Assembly (NCBI RefSeq): GCF_026213295.1
Contig: NC_079418.1
Span: 6,422,979 to 6,486,978, forward strand
DNA length: 64,000 nt
Source: Gadus chalcogrammus
Lineage: Eukaryota; Chordata; Actinopteri; Gadiformes; Gadidae
Direction: 5' to 3'
Part shown: positions 31,001-63,059 of the stretch, in pieces
Layout: every line of letters begins with the position of its first letter
Position numbering within the stretch: position 1 is the first letter of the stretch
Notes under the pieces: generated by a model
Databases searched by the model: none
What the model saw: only the letters and a program-made list of their open reading frames with translations
Told to the model about the DNA's origin: nothing
Position numbers and translations under genes: made by a program

Positions 31001-34000
31001 GGAGCGGCGAGGAGGAGGGGGAGGCGACAGCGGAGGAGGAGGGGAGGAGTCGGAACGGGACGGCGATGGAGGGGGGGAGTCGGAACGGGACGGCGATGGA
31101 GGGGGGGAGTCGGAACGGGACGGCGATGGAGGGGGGGAGTCGGAACGGGACGGCGATGGAGGGGAGGACGCGGGGCGTCCAGGAGCGGTCGGACGACGCT
31201 GATAGCAAAGTCCCGCTCAACAGCCAGCGGGTGAGTTGGTTTGTACGTTTACATTCAGGGCGTTTAGCAGAAGCTTGTGTTGTGCCATTGTGTTGGGTTG
31301 TGTTGTGTTTTGTCATGTCGTGTCGCGTCAGGTAGTGTTGTTGTATTGTGTTGTGTCGTGTTGGTGGTGTTTAGCAGACACTTTTACCCAAAGCCTCTTA
31401 CATCAAGTCCATTTGTCCGAAGAAAGAGAAACAACAATATATCTCTGTCGGTACAGTAAGGATGTTCATAGAACCAAGAGCCAAGCACTAACAATCACTA
31501 GGTTAACCCATTCCTCGTACACAACAAAGATAGCTAGGGTAAGATGCTATGCAACTAGGGACTATATCTAAGTACGACATACAATAATTACGTACATCAG
31601 GTGCCAGGATGTACAACATGAGCCTTTTGCGGAAGCTGGTGAGCGACTGCGATCCTGACATTGGCAAGGAGCTCGTTCCACAACCGCGGTGGACATCCTC
31701 AGCTCAGAGAGAAGGATCCTTCCTCCTTCATCCTTTCAGCTGATCGACCTCCTCTCCTCCACCTCCCCCCCACAGAGTAGAACAATAGCTACGGTTTCGC
31801 CACCTGGTGTTGCAACCTTAGAGCTGTTGTGAAACCGTCCCCGTAACGGCTCGGCTGTGTCTTTCAGGAAGTGGTTGCTAAGCTACGTCCAGAGTAGCAC
31901 TGCAGGTGAGAGGAATCTCTTGGCCTCGCGGAAGTGGGTCGTAGTTCAGGGTGATCGTGAGATAGCTCTCTCTCTCTCTCTCCCTCTCTCTCTCTCTCTC
32001 ACTCTCTCTGTCGCACAGCAGCGAATAAGTAAACTGAAATACAGTGCAACTTTCAAAGTTTTGTTTCGCCAAAATATGAATGGGTTAAAGGTCCCATGAA
32101 ATGCTATTTTATGGATGCTTTAATGTAGGTATTAGTGGGCCACTAACACAGTATTCAAAGACGTTCCTGAAATTCAGCAGTGGTGCAGAGTTACAGCCAC
32201 TCCGAGCCAGTCGCACATTGAGCTTCCCCCAAATGCGCTGTTTTGGTGTCTGTAGCTATAATGCAAATGAGGAGGAGCGAGGCAGGTCAAGGAGGAGGGT
32301 GGGGCTGTGGCCCTGAGCAGCTTGCAGCCACGGTACCATGCGCTCTTTACAGTGGATGTATCGCAATGGCGAGGCGCACACATCCTTTAGCCGTGTTCTG
32401 TAGATATTCTAGAACACATGGGAGTCCTGAAGCTCTATATCTAAATAATATCATATGATACATTGAGTTCAAGTACCTCAGGGTCTTGTTCGCGAGTGAG
32501 GGTACTATGGAGCGTGAGATAGGCCGGAGAATCGGAGCAGCGGGGGCGGTATTGCGTTCGCTTTACCGCACCGTTGTTACGAAAAGAGAGCTGAGCCGCA
32601 AGGCATAGCTCTCGATCTACCGGTCGATCTTCTATCCTCACCTATGGTCATGAGGGTTGGGTGATGACCGAAAGGACGAGATCGCGGGTACAAGCGGCCG
32701 AGATGAGTTTTCTCAGAAGGGTGGCTGGCGTCTCCCTTAGGGATAGGGTGAGAAGCTCAGCCATCCGTGAGGAACTCGGATTAGAGCCGCTGCTCCTTTA
32801 CTTACTTAGAAAGGAGTCAGCTGAGGTGGTTCGGGCATCTGGCAAGGATGCCCACTGGGCGCCTCCCTTGGGAGGTGTTTCAGGCACGTCCAGTGGGGAG
32901 GAGACCTCGGGGAAGACCCAGGACTAGGTGGACAGGAGAGATTATATCTCAACACTGGCCTGGGAACGCCTCGGGATCCCCCCGTCAGAGCTGGTCAATG
33001 TGGCCCGGGAAAGGGAAGTCTGGGGCCCCCTGCTTGAGCTGCTCCCCCCGCGACCCGACCCCGGATAAGCGGATGACGATGAGGAGGAGGATGAGGATGA
33101 TACATTGATATCTATATCATATAATATATATTATCACGGCCAAAAGCTGTGTGAGCCGATATTATGAATCTCAAATGACCGCGTTGGGTTCTCCGACGTT
33201 CGTGGTTCTTCCACGTCCACATCAATCTGAAGTAGACTGAACCGCGACATGGAGGAGAAGGGATTGTTGCCGGGCAGCGCTTAGGCACCTCCGCCTCCTG
33301 CAGCGCCGAGGCGTTGGTCCCTCGACAGCGGGAAGCGGGGCTCAAACGGGAGACATTCGCGGCCAACAATCCCTTTCTCCTCCATGTCGTGGTTCATGTT
33401 CTTGAGGGAGTCAAAGCCAAAGGTCCTTTCCCCCAATTCATTCTCAACCATGGCTGAGATAACCCCCACTACGAGTCTCGTTGTAGAAATACCAGAGACG
33501 AGAGTCCGACATGTTATGCGCCATAACACCAAAAGCAGAACGGTTATCCAAATAACAAGGAAGTGTACGCTTGCGTTACAGTCCTGGAGCTCTATATCTA
33601 AATAATATTGTTTAATCCATAGATATCTATATCATAGAATTCATATTATCACGGCCAAAAGCTGTGTGCTCCCCCAGACGATATTATGAATCACAAACGA
33701 CTTCGTCTGGTTCTCCGACGTCTCTGGTTCTTCCACTTTCACATCAATCTGAAGTAGACTGAACCGCGCGCTGCCTGCTGCTGGCTGCCCGCTGCCGGGC
33801 GGTGGTGCTTCGCGGCGGTGGTGCCTCGCGGCAACCCGGTGGCATGTCGCAGTTCATGTACTTAAGGGAGTCTAAGCCAAAGTTCCTTTCCCCCAATTCC
33901 TTCTCAACCATGGCTGAGATAACCCCCACTACAGTCTCGTTATAGAAATACAAGAGTCAAAGAACCGACAGCAAACACTTGCATTATAGTGTCTGTAATC

Positions 34001-34309
34001 ACACACACACACGTGGCGCTCGCACGGTCGTGTCTCATTTGCGGGCCAAATTCTCTGGGCGGGCAAGGCAGAGAAAGGGGAGGAGCTTAGATCCTTGATG
34101 ACGACATATGGGACCACATTCCAAATCAGCGCGCTTAAGCCTCCGTTTTCTTCAAAGGCGAGCAGAACACATAGTGCTCGTTTTACACCGAACTCAAGTT
34201 TTAGCCACTGGGGGACCATAGGCAGGCTAGGGTTACTCATATTTATGTTAGAAAACCTCATAAAGTGAGATTTTCATGCTATGGGACCTTTAAAGTATTT
34301 TTCAGTTTT

Positions 34310-34406
<97 letters not shown>

Positions 34407-37400
34407 GTCACAGTCACACACATACAAATTTTGTTGGATATTATTTCCAATAACAAGACGTCTGCCATTTGGTCCTCCACCCTCCAGGTGGACCCCAGGC
34501 AGCGCAGCAGCGGGCTGACGGAGGTGCTGCGGCTCCTCTGGAGGGACTTCCTGCGCTGCTACTCACAGCGCCCCCTGCTGGCCTGGTCAGCCTGGTGGGC
34601 GCTCTCCACCTGCGGGTACTTCCAGGTACAGTTCCTCCGCGCGTGCGTGCGTGCGTGTGTGTGTGTGCGTGCGCGTGTGTGTGTGTGTGTGTGTGGAATC
34701 AGAACGTCTCTACCTTTGACCTCCACCCTTCCAGGTGGTGAACTACGCCCAGGCGCTTTGGGAGAGGGTGAGGTCGCCCACGGACCTGGAGATCTACAAC
34801 GGCTATGTGGAGACACTGGCCACCCTGCTGGGTGAGGGGGGTGGGGGTTGTGTGTGTGTGTGTTTGTTTCTGCTCACAATGTGAACGAGGCCTCAGTGAC
34901 TTCACCAAAGTAGCAGTCAAAAAACAATGAGGCGCGAACAAAGTGTTAAGGCCGAATCATACCTCGAACGGACCCACTGACGGACGAAACGACCTCCGAG
35001 ACCGGACGAAACGACACCCGGACCGGACGAAAGGGTTCCTATCCGTATTTACCTCAGAGTGTGAATGGGCCTTTAGTCGATAGTTCTCTGTGAGCTAGTC
35101 CCGCATTATTAGCGATTACCAGACATGGGGGACTCGAGTCACATGATTTGACTCGAGTCGCAAATTTGAGGACTTGAGACTTGCTTGACTAACACTGATA
35201 AAAGACTCGACTTGACTTTGACTTAGTGTTCATGACTTGAGACTTGACTTAGACTTGAGACAGATGACTCGAAATGACTTTTTTAAAGTTAGATTAAAGG
35301 TTGGATATGGGATTTGCGATACGCCAGCAGATTTTTTAAAATACACAACTCAAATGGTCCTACCCCCTCTCCTTCAACGCTGACTCTGACTCCACCCATT
35401 CCAAGTACATGGATGCGCAATCACGCACGAGCGCGAACACAGATGCGCGAGAGTGAGCCAGGCTAGCTAGGTTGGAGTTTAGGGTGGTCTTCTAGAGCTA
35501 GGTCAAAATGTGGCTTAGCTAGTTAGCTAGCTCCAGTAGCTACCGCAGGATAACAACAAACAGAAGCTTACTCTGGGTCACGAGCTTTGAGTACGTGCAC
35601 GTGCACGAAGGGGTCACTCGCGGGGAGCGGGGGAGGGGGAGTGCGACCGTTTGATTGACGTACTTACTGTCCAATGCCACTCGGTGGTTCTGAAAATCAT
35701 TGGCTGGAGTTTTTCGAGCCCTGCCCGTTCCACAGATGATTGACTTGTTTAATTTTCATGTCAGTAGGCTACTTCTAACTCAGTGGCTGTAAGTGGGTTA
35801 TGATAAGGATTTCAAGTAATGTTCAAGTAAAATTACACCGTCAGAGCCAGAGCGTCAGACTGGGCTGTTCTCAGCATACCGCAAAAAAATGAAGAGGGTT
35901 CAAGGTCCAGTCCCCAAATTCAGTTGAACCACTACCTGGACATTTCTGATGGACAGAGCTGCCTTCAGTTTTGGGCCATGAACAGGCGCATCCTCCCCTC
36001 TTTGTTCAAGGTGGAGGTAAGAGTTATGGCAGTCCCTGCATCAAGTGCACCTGTTGAACGTGTGTTCAGCCATGGTGGGGTGATAATGTGACCCCATCAT
36101 TCACAACTCAGTGACAAAGTACTGTCAAATTATATTTTTTGCAAATGCAATGCATTGTAAGTCGATGTATGTTGCGAGGCAGCAAGATTGCTACCAGCTT
36201 TCAGGCTTGTGTATTACTATTTCCCCTTCCTACAGTATGTGTATGTGATATTACTTTTGAAATATTATTTTTTTCATGTCTGATGGCATGTGTTGCAAAT
36301 AATATTCTACAACATGTAGGGAGATTGAGTGATTGACTTGAACTGTTCTCGTATACAGCCACCTAGAGGTTCTATTTGATTCTGTTCATAGGTTGGAGGT
36401 AATGATCATAAAAACATTTTCAAACTATTCACATAATGGTTTTGGAATGTTTTGAATACTTTGTTATTGTTAATGTTAAGACATTGTTATTGTTAATGTT
36501 GAAATAAAACTCAACTTATGAACCACTCTCTTTACCGATTTTTAAATGTGGAAACTGGGTTAGATCATCCGATTTTTGTATGACTTGACTTGTGACTTGC
36601 TTAACCTGAGCAATGACTTGACTTGTGACTTGCTTGATTCTCACCACAGTGACTTGAGGCTTGCTTGTGACTTGCACATGAGTGACTTACCCCCACCTCT
36701 GGCGATTATCTCAAGGTTAGCGCTATGCTCAGACTCCATCCGTCTGGAGACCTTGACTGAATCAAGCAGAAGGGTGAGGACACACGGACAAGCAAGCGTC
36801 CCGGCCACACAACCCCAGACTTCTCCTTCTCTAGATGATCACCATAGACTAGGGCCCGACCGATATTGATTTTTGAGTGCCGATGCCGATGCCGATTATT
36901 TTCAGAGAAAAATTACGATTCCGATTTGATCGGCCGATTAAAAAAAAAGAAAAAAAAAAGCCTATAAAACGTAGTTTTTGATACCTTAAATATACTTTAA
37001 ACACTTTTGACGAATATGTGAATTGAATGCAGAACCTTTGAGTGTTTTGGAATACATTTACAGTCAAAAATGAGTGTAATGTAAAATGTAAAATAAATAA
37101 CTAACTCCCAATGTGCTGCGCTCGTGAGCAGTGACTAACACGTGCGTGCTGAGCAGTATGGTCTCACCGTTAGAGTCTACAGTATAACAAATTAACATGG
37201 CCTGGGACCTAAAGAAAAACAGGCACAACATGCTCAAACAACGCGTCTTGTGTACATTGGTGAGGTGAGCGAGCAGCTGCCTGAGCGAGCGTGCTTTCAT
37301 GTTGTACGGTAAAATTCAATCTCCAGCTAAAGTTGTTAGTTAGCAAGGCGAGTAGGAGCGCAATCTGCAGGATACTAAGCGCAATAACATTAAAAAAATA

Positions 37401-38892
37401 AAATAAAAAAAAATCAGTTGTAATCGGCGTCTTTTTGGCCGATGCCGATTATTTTCAAAAAGTCTATAATCGGCCGATTAAATGGGCAGGCCGATTAATC
37501 AGTCGGGCCCTACCATAGACACTTTCAAACGGCATGTAATGGCTGATCACACTCACAATCGTGTTATATCACAGTTTAGGGGTACAGCTGGGCCACCTGT
37601 CTCACACCCCCCCCCCCCCCCCCCCCCCCCCCCAGGTGCCATGGCGGCCCTGGCGGTGGGCTCGGTGCAGGTCAGCTGGGCCACCTGGGGCGAGGTGGCG
37701 CTCTGCCTGTTCTCTGCCGTCATGGCCGCCTGCGTCTTCACCATGGACCTGGTGCGCCACGTGGGCGTGTGCTACGGCGCCTACGTCCTGTTCCGCACCG
37801 CCTACATGTTGCTCATCACCGTCGCCACGTGAGTCCCGCCGCAACCCTCCGCAACGACGTTGTAGTCCCCGGCAACCGCGTCAGCATCAGTGTGGATGCT
37901 TTATCCAGTGGCCACTTGAAGGACTTTAAAAGATTGCCTAACTTTCACCCATTCATACACAAACATTCACGCATTCATACACTCATTCATGCACACATTC
38001 ACCCGCTCATTCATATACGCATTCACACATTCACCAATTCGCCCATTCATACACACATTCACCCATTCCCACACACGTTCACTCATTCATACACACATTC
38101 ACCCGCTCATCAGTGGAGTAATGCTCTGATCCAAACACCCTGACCTACCTGCCCCCTTATACGCTTGCTGCTAGCATTCCGCTAATTAGCGTCCAAGCTA
38201 GAGATTCTCAAATAGCTAGCCTAACGCTCCGCCTCCCTCACTCTTCACCCAGGTTCCAGATCGCCGCTAGCCTCAGCATGCAGCGCTACGCGCTAGTGTT
38301 CGGCGTCAACGCCTTCGTAGCGCTACTGCTACAGTCGGTGCTAACACTGGTGGTGGTGGACACGGCCGGGCTGGGCCTGGACGTCTTCTCCCAGGTCGGA
38401 ACCTCGCAGTCAGGATACTTAACTGACTTCTGCAGGATGGCTAATCTAATATGATCGTATGGTTGTGCACAAATTGAGTCGTTACTAAGGGTGCTAGCTT
38501 GCTAGTTCTATAATGGGAAGCTAAAGTTGGCTAGCATAAATGAGCTTGCTACTACCATGATGGACAGTGTAAAATTTGCTAGCTACTTCTAATGCACTTT
38601 GTGGGTTTGTTTACATTTATAACATGTTACTTTTGCAGGCTGTGCGTGGCCAATTTATTTTTGTCAAAAGTTATATGTTATAAAAGTTTTCGCAGGTTCT
38701 ATTGCATATTCTCATCAACGGAAAAACGTTATTCTTGTGCCTCAACAGTTCCTGATATACGGCTGCTATTTCGCCGCCATCGCCGCCATCTTCCTCCTGG
38801 CTGCCCTTTCCAAGATGGCCTCCGGGAGGCGTTCAAAGACTCCGGCGGTACCGGGAGAAACCGACTCCGACACCCGAAGTCTGCCCTACTGA
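28021..38892 (+). CDS. slc19a2: Thiamine transporter 1 (SLC19A2-type), 505 aa
   Basis: Eight exons: 28021-28143, 29363-29602, 30790-31230, 34488-34625, 34735-34831, 37636-37828, 38253-38394, 38749-38892. All are GT/AG with matching phases; total 1518 nt. Plasma-membrane thiamine uptake carrier of the reduced folate carrier family, 12 membrane spans. Recognised landmarks: [20 protein letters not shown] with the sequon [102 protein letters not shown] and [17 protein letters not shown]. The wording is closer to SLC19A2 than to SLC19A3, and dcaf6 next door agrees with human 1q24. The TM6-TM7 loop carries four 33-bp repeats. The start is the only ATG in frame after a stop at 27973; an upstream exon cannot be excluded. 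Confidence 0.9.
28877..29334. mobile_element. Degraded hAT-type MITE with an L2-like tail inside
   Basis: Begins AGAGCCCGACCGATGCCGAT and ends AATCGGTGGGACTCTT, imperfect reverse complements and related to the intact element at 36850-37512. Around 29100-29247 it contains a LINE-type tail (CTTGGGTGTCTTGAAAGGCG then (ATT)n). In slc19a2 intron 1. Confidence 0.55.
29755..29890. repeat. Interspersed repeat, copy B (inverted)
   Basis: Reverse complement of the segment at 26355-26490 (AGTGGTTATAGGTGACCAAT, GAAAGCTGTGGCCAATGGAC). In slc19a2 intron 2. Confidence 0.7.
29890..30343. other. Intron sequence without recognised content
   Basis: Unique sequence in slc19a2 intron 2. It contains CCCCCCAATAAAACGATAG and an inverted motif around CTTCCCTTTATGACATCC-like strings, but no exon, ORF or complete repeat could be supported. 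Confidence 0.4.
30344..30432. repeat. 89-bp near-perfect palindrome
   Basis: Arms of 32 bp (AGGCTGTATTATTCACTAAA... and its exact reverse complement ...TTTAGTGAATAATACAGCCT) around a 25-bp AT-rich centre. In slc19a2 intron 2, 10 bp from a second palindrome. Confidence 0.9.
30443..30537. repeat. 95-bp palindrome
   Basis: Left arm GTTTATATATTGACTGCTTC then CAATGTCGTGTTGGTCATA; the right arm is the reverse complement with only one or two mismatches and almost no loop. Such a sequence can extrude as a cruciform or fold as a long RNA hairpin. Confidence 0.9.
31046..31172 (+). repeat. Four 33-bp coding repeats in slc19a2 exon 3
   Basis: Four almost identical units of GGGAGTCGGAACGGGACGGC plus GATGGAGGG encode [14 protein letters not shown] decapeptide-plus-one repeats (about aa 207-247) in the cytosolic loop between membrane spans 6 and 7. 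Units of 33 bp keep the frame. Confidence 0.95.
32085..34293. mobile_element. Inverted-repeat element, copy 2, split by a LINE
   Basis: Same ends as copy 1 (TTAAAGGTCCCATGAAATGC at left, CTATGGGACCTTTAA at right). Length is 2.2 kb because of a LINE piece at 32467-33098 and an extra internal segment repeating the GGCCAAAAGCTGTG block. In slc19a2 intron 3. Confidence 0.8.
32467..33098 (+). mobile_element. 5'-truncated LINE fragment with 10-bp target duplication
   Basis: Encodes the end of a LINE polyprotein in broken frames: [17 protein letters not shown], [48 protein letters not shown] and [12 protein letters not shown]. It ends in a GATGACGATGAGGAGGAGG tail rather than poly(A). GATACATTGA is present at both ends (32457-32466 and 33099-33108), proving insertion into the older element. 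Clade (RTE/Rex3- or I-like) not certain. Confidence 0.85.
34311..34403. repeat. (AC)n microsatellite in slc19a2 intron 3
   Basis: About 46 AC units, 85 bp before the exon at 34488. Confidence 0.95.
35294..35830. mobile_element. ~500-bp MITE, copy 2, nested in the hAT element
   Basis: Starts ATTAAAGGTTGGATATGGGA and follows the copy at 16862-17368 through to GGGTTATGATAAGGATT, where it loses the right terminal repeat. Confidence 0.8.
35880..36160 (+). pseudogene. hAT transposase C-terminal dimerisation domain, broken
   Basis: In one frame the sequence reads a piece like [12 protein letters not shown], then [20 protein letters not shown], then [14 protein letters not shown] followed by a stop in place of Arg, then [16 protein letters not shown]. 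The SAPVERVFS motif is the hallmark of the hAT family dimerisation domain. The in-frame stop and the missing N-terminal two-thirds show it is inactive. Confidence 0.8.
36850..37512. mobile_element. 663-bp hAT MITE with 8-bp target duplication
   Basis: Ends TAGGGCCCGACCGATATTGA and ATCAGTCGGGCCCTA are inverted repeats. CCATAGAC flanks both sides (36842-36849 and 37513-37520). No transposase ORF. In slc19a2 intron 5. Confidence 0.88.
37608..37634. repeat. Poly(C) tract at the slc19a2 exon 6 acceptor
   Basis: About 26 consecutive C directly before AG at 37635. The mononucleotide run serves as the whole polypyrimidine tract. Confidence 0.9.
37930..38120. repeat. CATTCAYACACACATTCACC-type repeat
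   Basis: Degenerate repeat of ATTCATACACACATTCACCC in slc19a2 intron 6. The same motif in opposite orientation follows the SINE at 62570-62680, so it may be the expanded tail of a minus-strand SINE. Confidence 0.7.
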
Positions 38893-39153
38893 GCTCGTAC
38901 GGGCCTCATAGCAATGACATCACAGTGCCTGTATGTTAGGTAGCTAGTTTGTTAGCTTAGCATCGGTTAAGATCAGCCCGAGTTACGGCTATACTTATTC
39001 ACTTTTTCGACAAATGTCGGAATATTTTCATGGCATAACGTGCCAGCCCTTGTCAACATACGCACTAAAGAATATTACGCCTTCACTTCGTAGAGAACGG
39101 CTTGATAATCACGGGTATGTCGGTTATTCAACGGCGATCGTAAAGCATTTATG

Positions 39154-39646
39154 TTAAAGGTTAGGTACGGAATTCTCTTTTTGGCCATTTTTGCAAAATT
39201 ACTTGAAATCCTTATCATAACCCACTTACAGCCACTGAGTTATAAGTACTGCTGACATGAAAATTAAACAAGTCAATCATCTGTGGAACGGACAGGGCTC
39301 GAAAAACTCCAGCCAATGATTTCCAGACCCACCGAGTGGCATTGGACAGTAAGTACGTCAATCAAACGGTCGTACTGCACTCCCCCTCCCCCCGCGAGTG
39401 ACCCCTTCGTGCACGTACTCAAAGCTTGTGACCCAGAGCAAGCTTCTGTTTGTTGTTATCCTGCGGTAGCTACTGGAGCTAGCTAACTAGCTAATGGCTC
39501 GCTCTCTCGCTCGTGCATGATTGCGTGTCCATGTACTTGTAATGGGTGGAGTCAGAGTCAGCGTTGAAGGAGAGGGAATAGGACCATTTGAGTTGTGTAT
39601 TTTTAAAATCTGCTGGCGTTTCGCAAATCCCATGCCCAACCTTTAA
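39154..39646. mobile_element. ~500-bp MITE, copy 3 (inverted)
   Basis: Starts TTAAAGGTTAGGTACGGAAT and ends ATCCCATGCCCAACCTTTAA; reverse orientation relative to copy 1. It lies in the presumed 3' UTR of slc19a2. Confidence 0.85.
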
Positions 39647-40882
39647 GTAAGACGACTTTATATAAATACGGTTCTTTGGCAAGGGCCACGTTTGGCCACA
39701 CCCCATTGGCCGAAATACCTCAGGCCTCCTCTGATTGGCCGATTAATCCCCAATCACAGTGAAAAGCACATATTACGGGAGACGGGACAAGAATGTTGTC
39801 AAACTGAATCAGAATTCAAAATGGTTCAGAATTCTCTCAATCGTGAATAGTCTAAATAGATTTGGATCGACGTACAATGCACGTGGACCGGATGGTTCTT
39901 GTAGAGGGGCGATTTGTCCCTCATGTTACAGTATAAGATTGTTCTGTTTCTGTGGTGACTTGAATTTGCTGCGTTAACGTTTTCGTTGTTTTTTAAAGCC
40001 TGCTGAACTTGATGTATGAATGGTTCCGGAATGATCTCTAATCCAATATGGAGGCCTACGGTTTATTATTCAAGGAATTCTGCTACTCGAATACGAACCA
40101 AGTGCCTGAAAATATATAACTGTAATCGTAAAATCTGTCAGCTGAAACCTCATGACTGAGAAATTTAAATACATTTTAGCTGCAACAGTTGACCAAAGAA
40201 GGACCAAATACATAGATCCATAAAATTAAAATAATTCATTATTTCTGGTCCAACCAACAAATTGTGATTATAAATAATAAGTGTTGCTTAAAACTTAATA
40301 ATAAAACCTAAAAGCACTGAATAGTTGTTATATATTGGGAGTCATCAGACCACTTGGAGCTACTGGCGGAAACGTTTCTTAATTAAATTATAATACAATT
40401 TGGAATTATGTTCAGAAAAAATCCAATTATAGGACTATGCAATTTCACATTTCGTGAACAGAAGATGCATCTGTATGATGTAAAATTTCCCGTATGATTA
40501 TTTTAATTATACTTTTTTCCGTAACAGAGTTGTATTCCATTTATTAGTATTTTCCAAATCTGGGTCCAATGCTGTGAACTGGCCTGTGAAACTCGGCTGC
40601 ACTTTTAGATATATCTTCGCTGAAGCCTGACTAAACTTGTAGATAACATGGGAGTAAACTGAAAATTATTTTTACATAGTTTATATAAGATGGAGATACT
40701 GTAGAAGCACTGTACTATGTTGTTGATACTTAAAATGTAGCATTGCTACGTCGCTTAAGTTTAACCACAACCTGTTCCTTTTCTTCAACTAAGAATTGTG
40801 TTTTATGGCAATCGTTTTCATTTATATATTCTATGGTTTTGTTTCGGAAAGCCAAATGTGTATTTTTAGAGATGTCGTTGTG

Positions 40883-40888
40883 AATAAA
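40883..40888 (+). terminator. Candidate polyadenylation signal of slc19a2
   Basis: AATAAA in GTTGTGAATAAAGATTTTTA, about 2 kb after the stop codon. Between 39650 and 40880 there is AT-rich sequence without exons, consistent with a long 3' UTR that includes MITE copy 3. Confidence 0.5.
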
Positions 40889-41143
40889 GATTTTTAACTA
40901 AATGACAAGTTGTTGTTTTTTAAAACGTATTTTAACATTAATATGATTGAATGAAGGACAAATTCCTTGTTCCAGCCACACGTATCCAATCATTTATCTG
41001 TGTGAGAGCACACATTTGAGCATAGTTATTTTCATGGTTTTATCGATAAAACTAGATAAATATACTTTCATCTGGGCCATTGATCCTACTTTCATTGATT
41101 TTACGCACCTTCAGTGAGATGCTTATAATCGATGTCAGTTGGT

Positions 41144-41149
41144 TTTATT
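41144..41149 (-). terminator. Candidate polyadenylation signal of dcaf6
   Basis: TTTATT on the plus strand (AATAAA on the minus strand), about 1.2 kb after the dcaf6 stop. It lies only about 260 bp from the slc19a2 signal, so the two genes converge. The interval 41150-42340 has no exon and holds a degenerate TAGTACTTATTCTA repeat at about 42000-42160. Confidence 0.45.
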
Positions 41150-42340
41150 AGTATAAATACATAAATATATCTCACACAACTTTAAATTGGGCCATGCGAT
41201 AAGGCAATGGTTTTAACACATTCCTTCATACAATCAGAAGTTCAAAGGCACCTTTTAAACCAAGTCTATTGGATGCAGCCACAAGGCTGTAAAAGATCAA
41301 TATAAAACAATCTACAAAATGAGTTCACAACACGTCAAACGTGACAAACAAAACTATTATAAATACATTCTGTCGTCATACAAACTGCTGCTAAAAAAAC
41401 CATACACATTGCACATATCTATAAATAAAATCGACTTTTGTTCACAACCTCAAGTTTTAGGGTTTCTAATTTGCTTGAGTCACGAAACCTGACTTCAATA
41501 AGCAGCCTTAGAATATGTTCTGTACTCGGAGCTGTTTCATTTAATCTTCTTCCATATATTGAGCCCACTCACAGACACACCTGGTCGCACTTTTGTCTAT
41601 CCACATTTGGAGAAGATCTTGAGACACCTTCTGATTGGCTTGAGTCACATCGCGAAACCTGACATCAATAAGAAGTCTCAGAATAAGTTTCATTTCATCT
41701 TCTACCATACATCAACCCCATACACACTTTTTCTAGAACATTTCTATTTGGCTCACAAATCTTAAAACCCATCGACTTTGAAGCGCTGTTGAGACTCGAT
41801 CGATGGACGTTTGGAGCCGACCCTGAGCCGGTTGGACATCTGCTTGTGCTTTGAGTTCCTGTCCTGATTGTTCTAGTCTGTTCTAGTCTGTGAGGTGCGG
41901 ATCTCAGTGCATCTGTTGTGTTCTTCCTCTTTGGCACCGGAGTCACATTCTGCATCGCCTGATCGGCGAACCAGTCCCTGGTCAGACCAGAGTCTGAGCT
42001 TACAGTACTCTGATTATACTCTTGTACTTATATGAGTACTTATTCCACCCTAGTACTTAAACTCACCCTAGTACTTATTCTAACATAGTGCTCATTCTTC
42101 TCTAGTGCTTATTCTACATTCTGCTTATAGTACTTATCTAGTACTTGCTACGTGCTCAGAAAAACACAAATCTTCCTTTTGGCTGTCTTGACAGAAAAAC
42201 AAGAAAAACATAAATAAATCCTAAAGGCCAAACCACTGCACTCCTACAGAGCAGACAGACAGCTCAGTGCGATGCTACACGTGTGGGCTTCAGTGAGGAC
42301 TGGTTGTCGGGTGGTGCTGGTGGGGGCGTAAAACACCCTG

Positions 42341-62879
<20,539 letters not shown>

Positions 62880-63059
62880 CTGGGGAGGGGAGGGACGGCG
62901 TTCACAACATCGTTAACGACTACATCAAGGACCACATCGTGGTCAGACTACAACCCAACAACATAGTTAACGACATCGATAACAACTACAACGACATCGT
63001 CGTTGCCCACATACTCGATATAATCCACAAATTGAAGAGTTTGAGCCTATTTCAAATAG

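Larger units (their letters stand above)
35120..36701 (+). mobile_element. hAT transposon remnant with 8-bp target duplication
   Basis: Left end CAGACATGGGGGACTCGAGT, right end GTGACTTACCCCCACCTCTG, imperfect inverted repeats. The flanks are GCGATTAC (35112-35119) and GCGATTAT (36702-36709), the 8-bp duplication expected for hAT. GACTTGAGACTTG motifs crowd both subterminal regions. The decayed transposase 3' end is at 35880-36160. A MITE is nested at 35294-35830. In slc19a2 intron 5. Confidence 0.88.

Noticed and set aside
31860..31960. Extra slc19a2 exon after TGTCTTTCAG
   Set aside because: The reading frame does not match the transporter family and exons 31230 and 34488 already join in phase.
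28021..38892. Assignment as slc19a3
   Set aside because: The conserved segments ([30 protein letters not shown]) are closer to SLC19A2, and dcaf6 is its neighbour in human 1q24. A lineage-specific slc19a3-like copy is not fully excluded.
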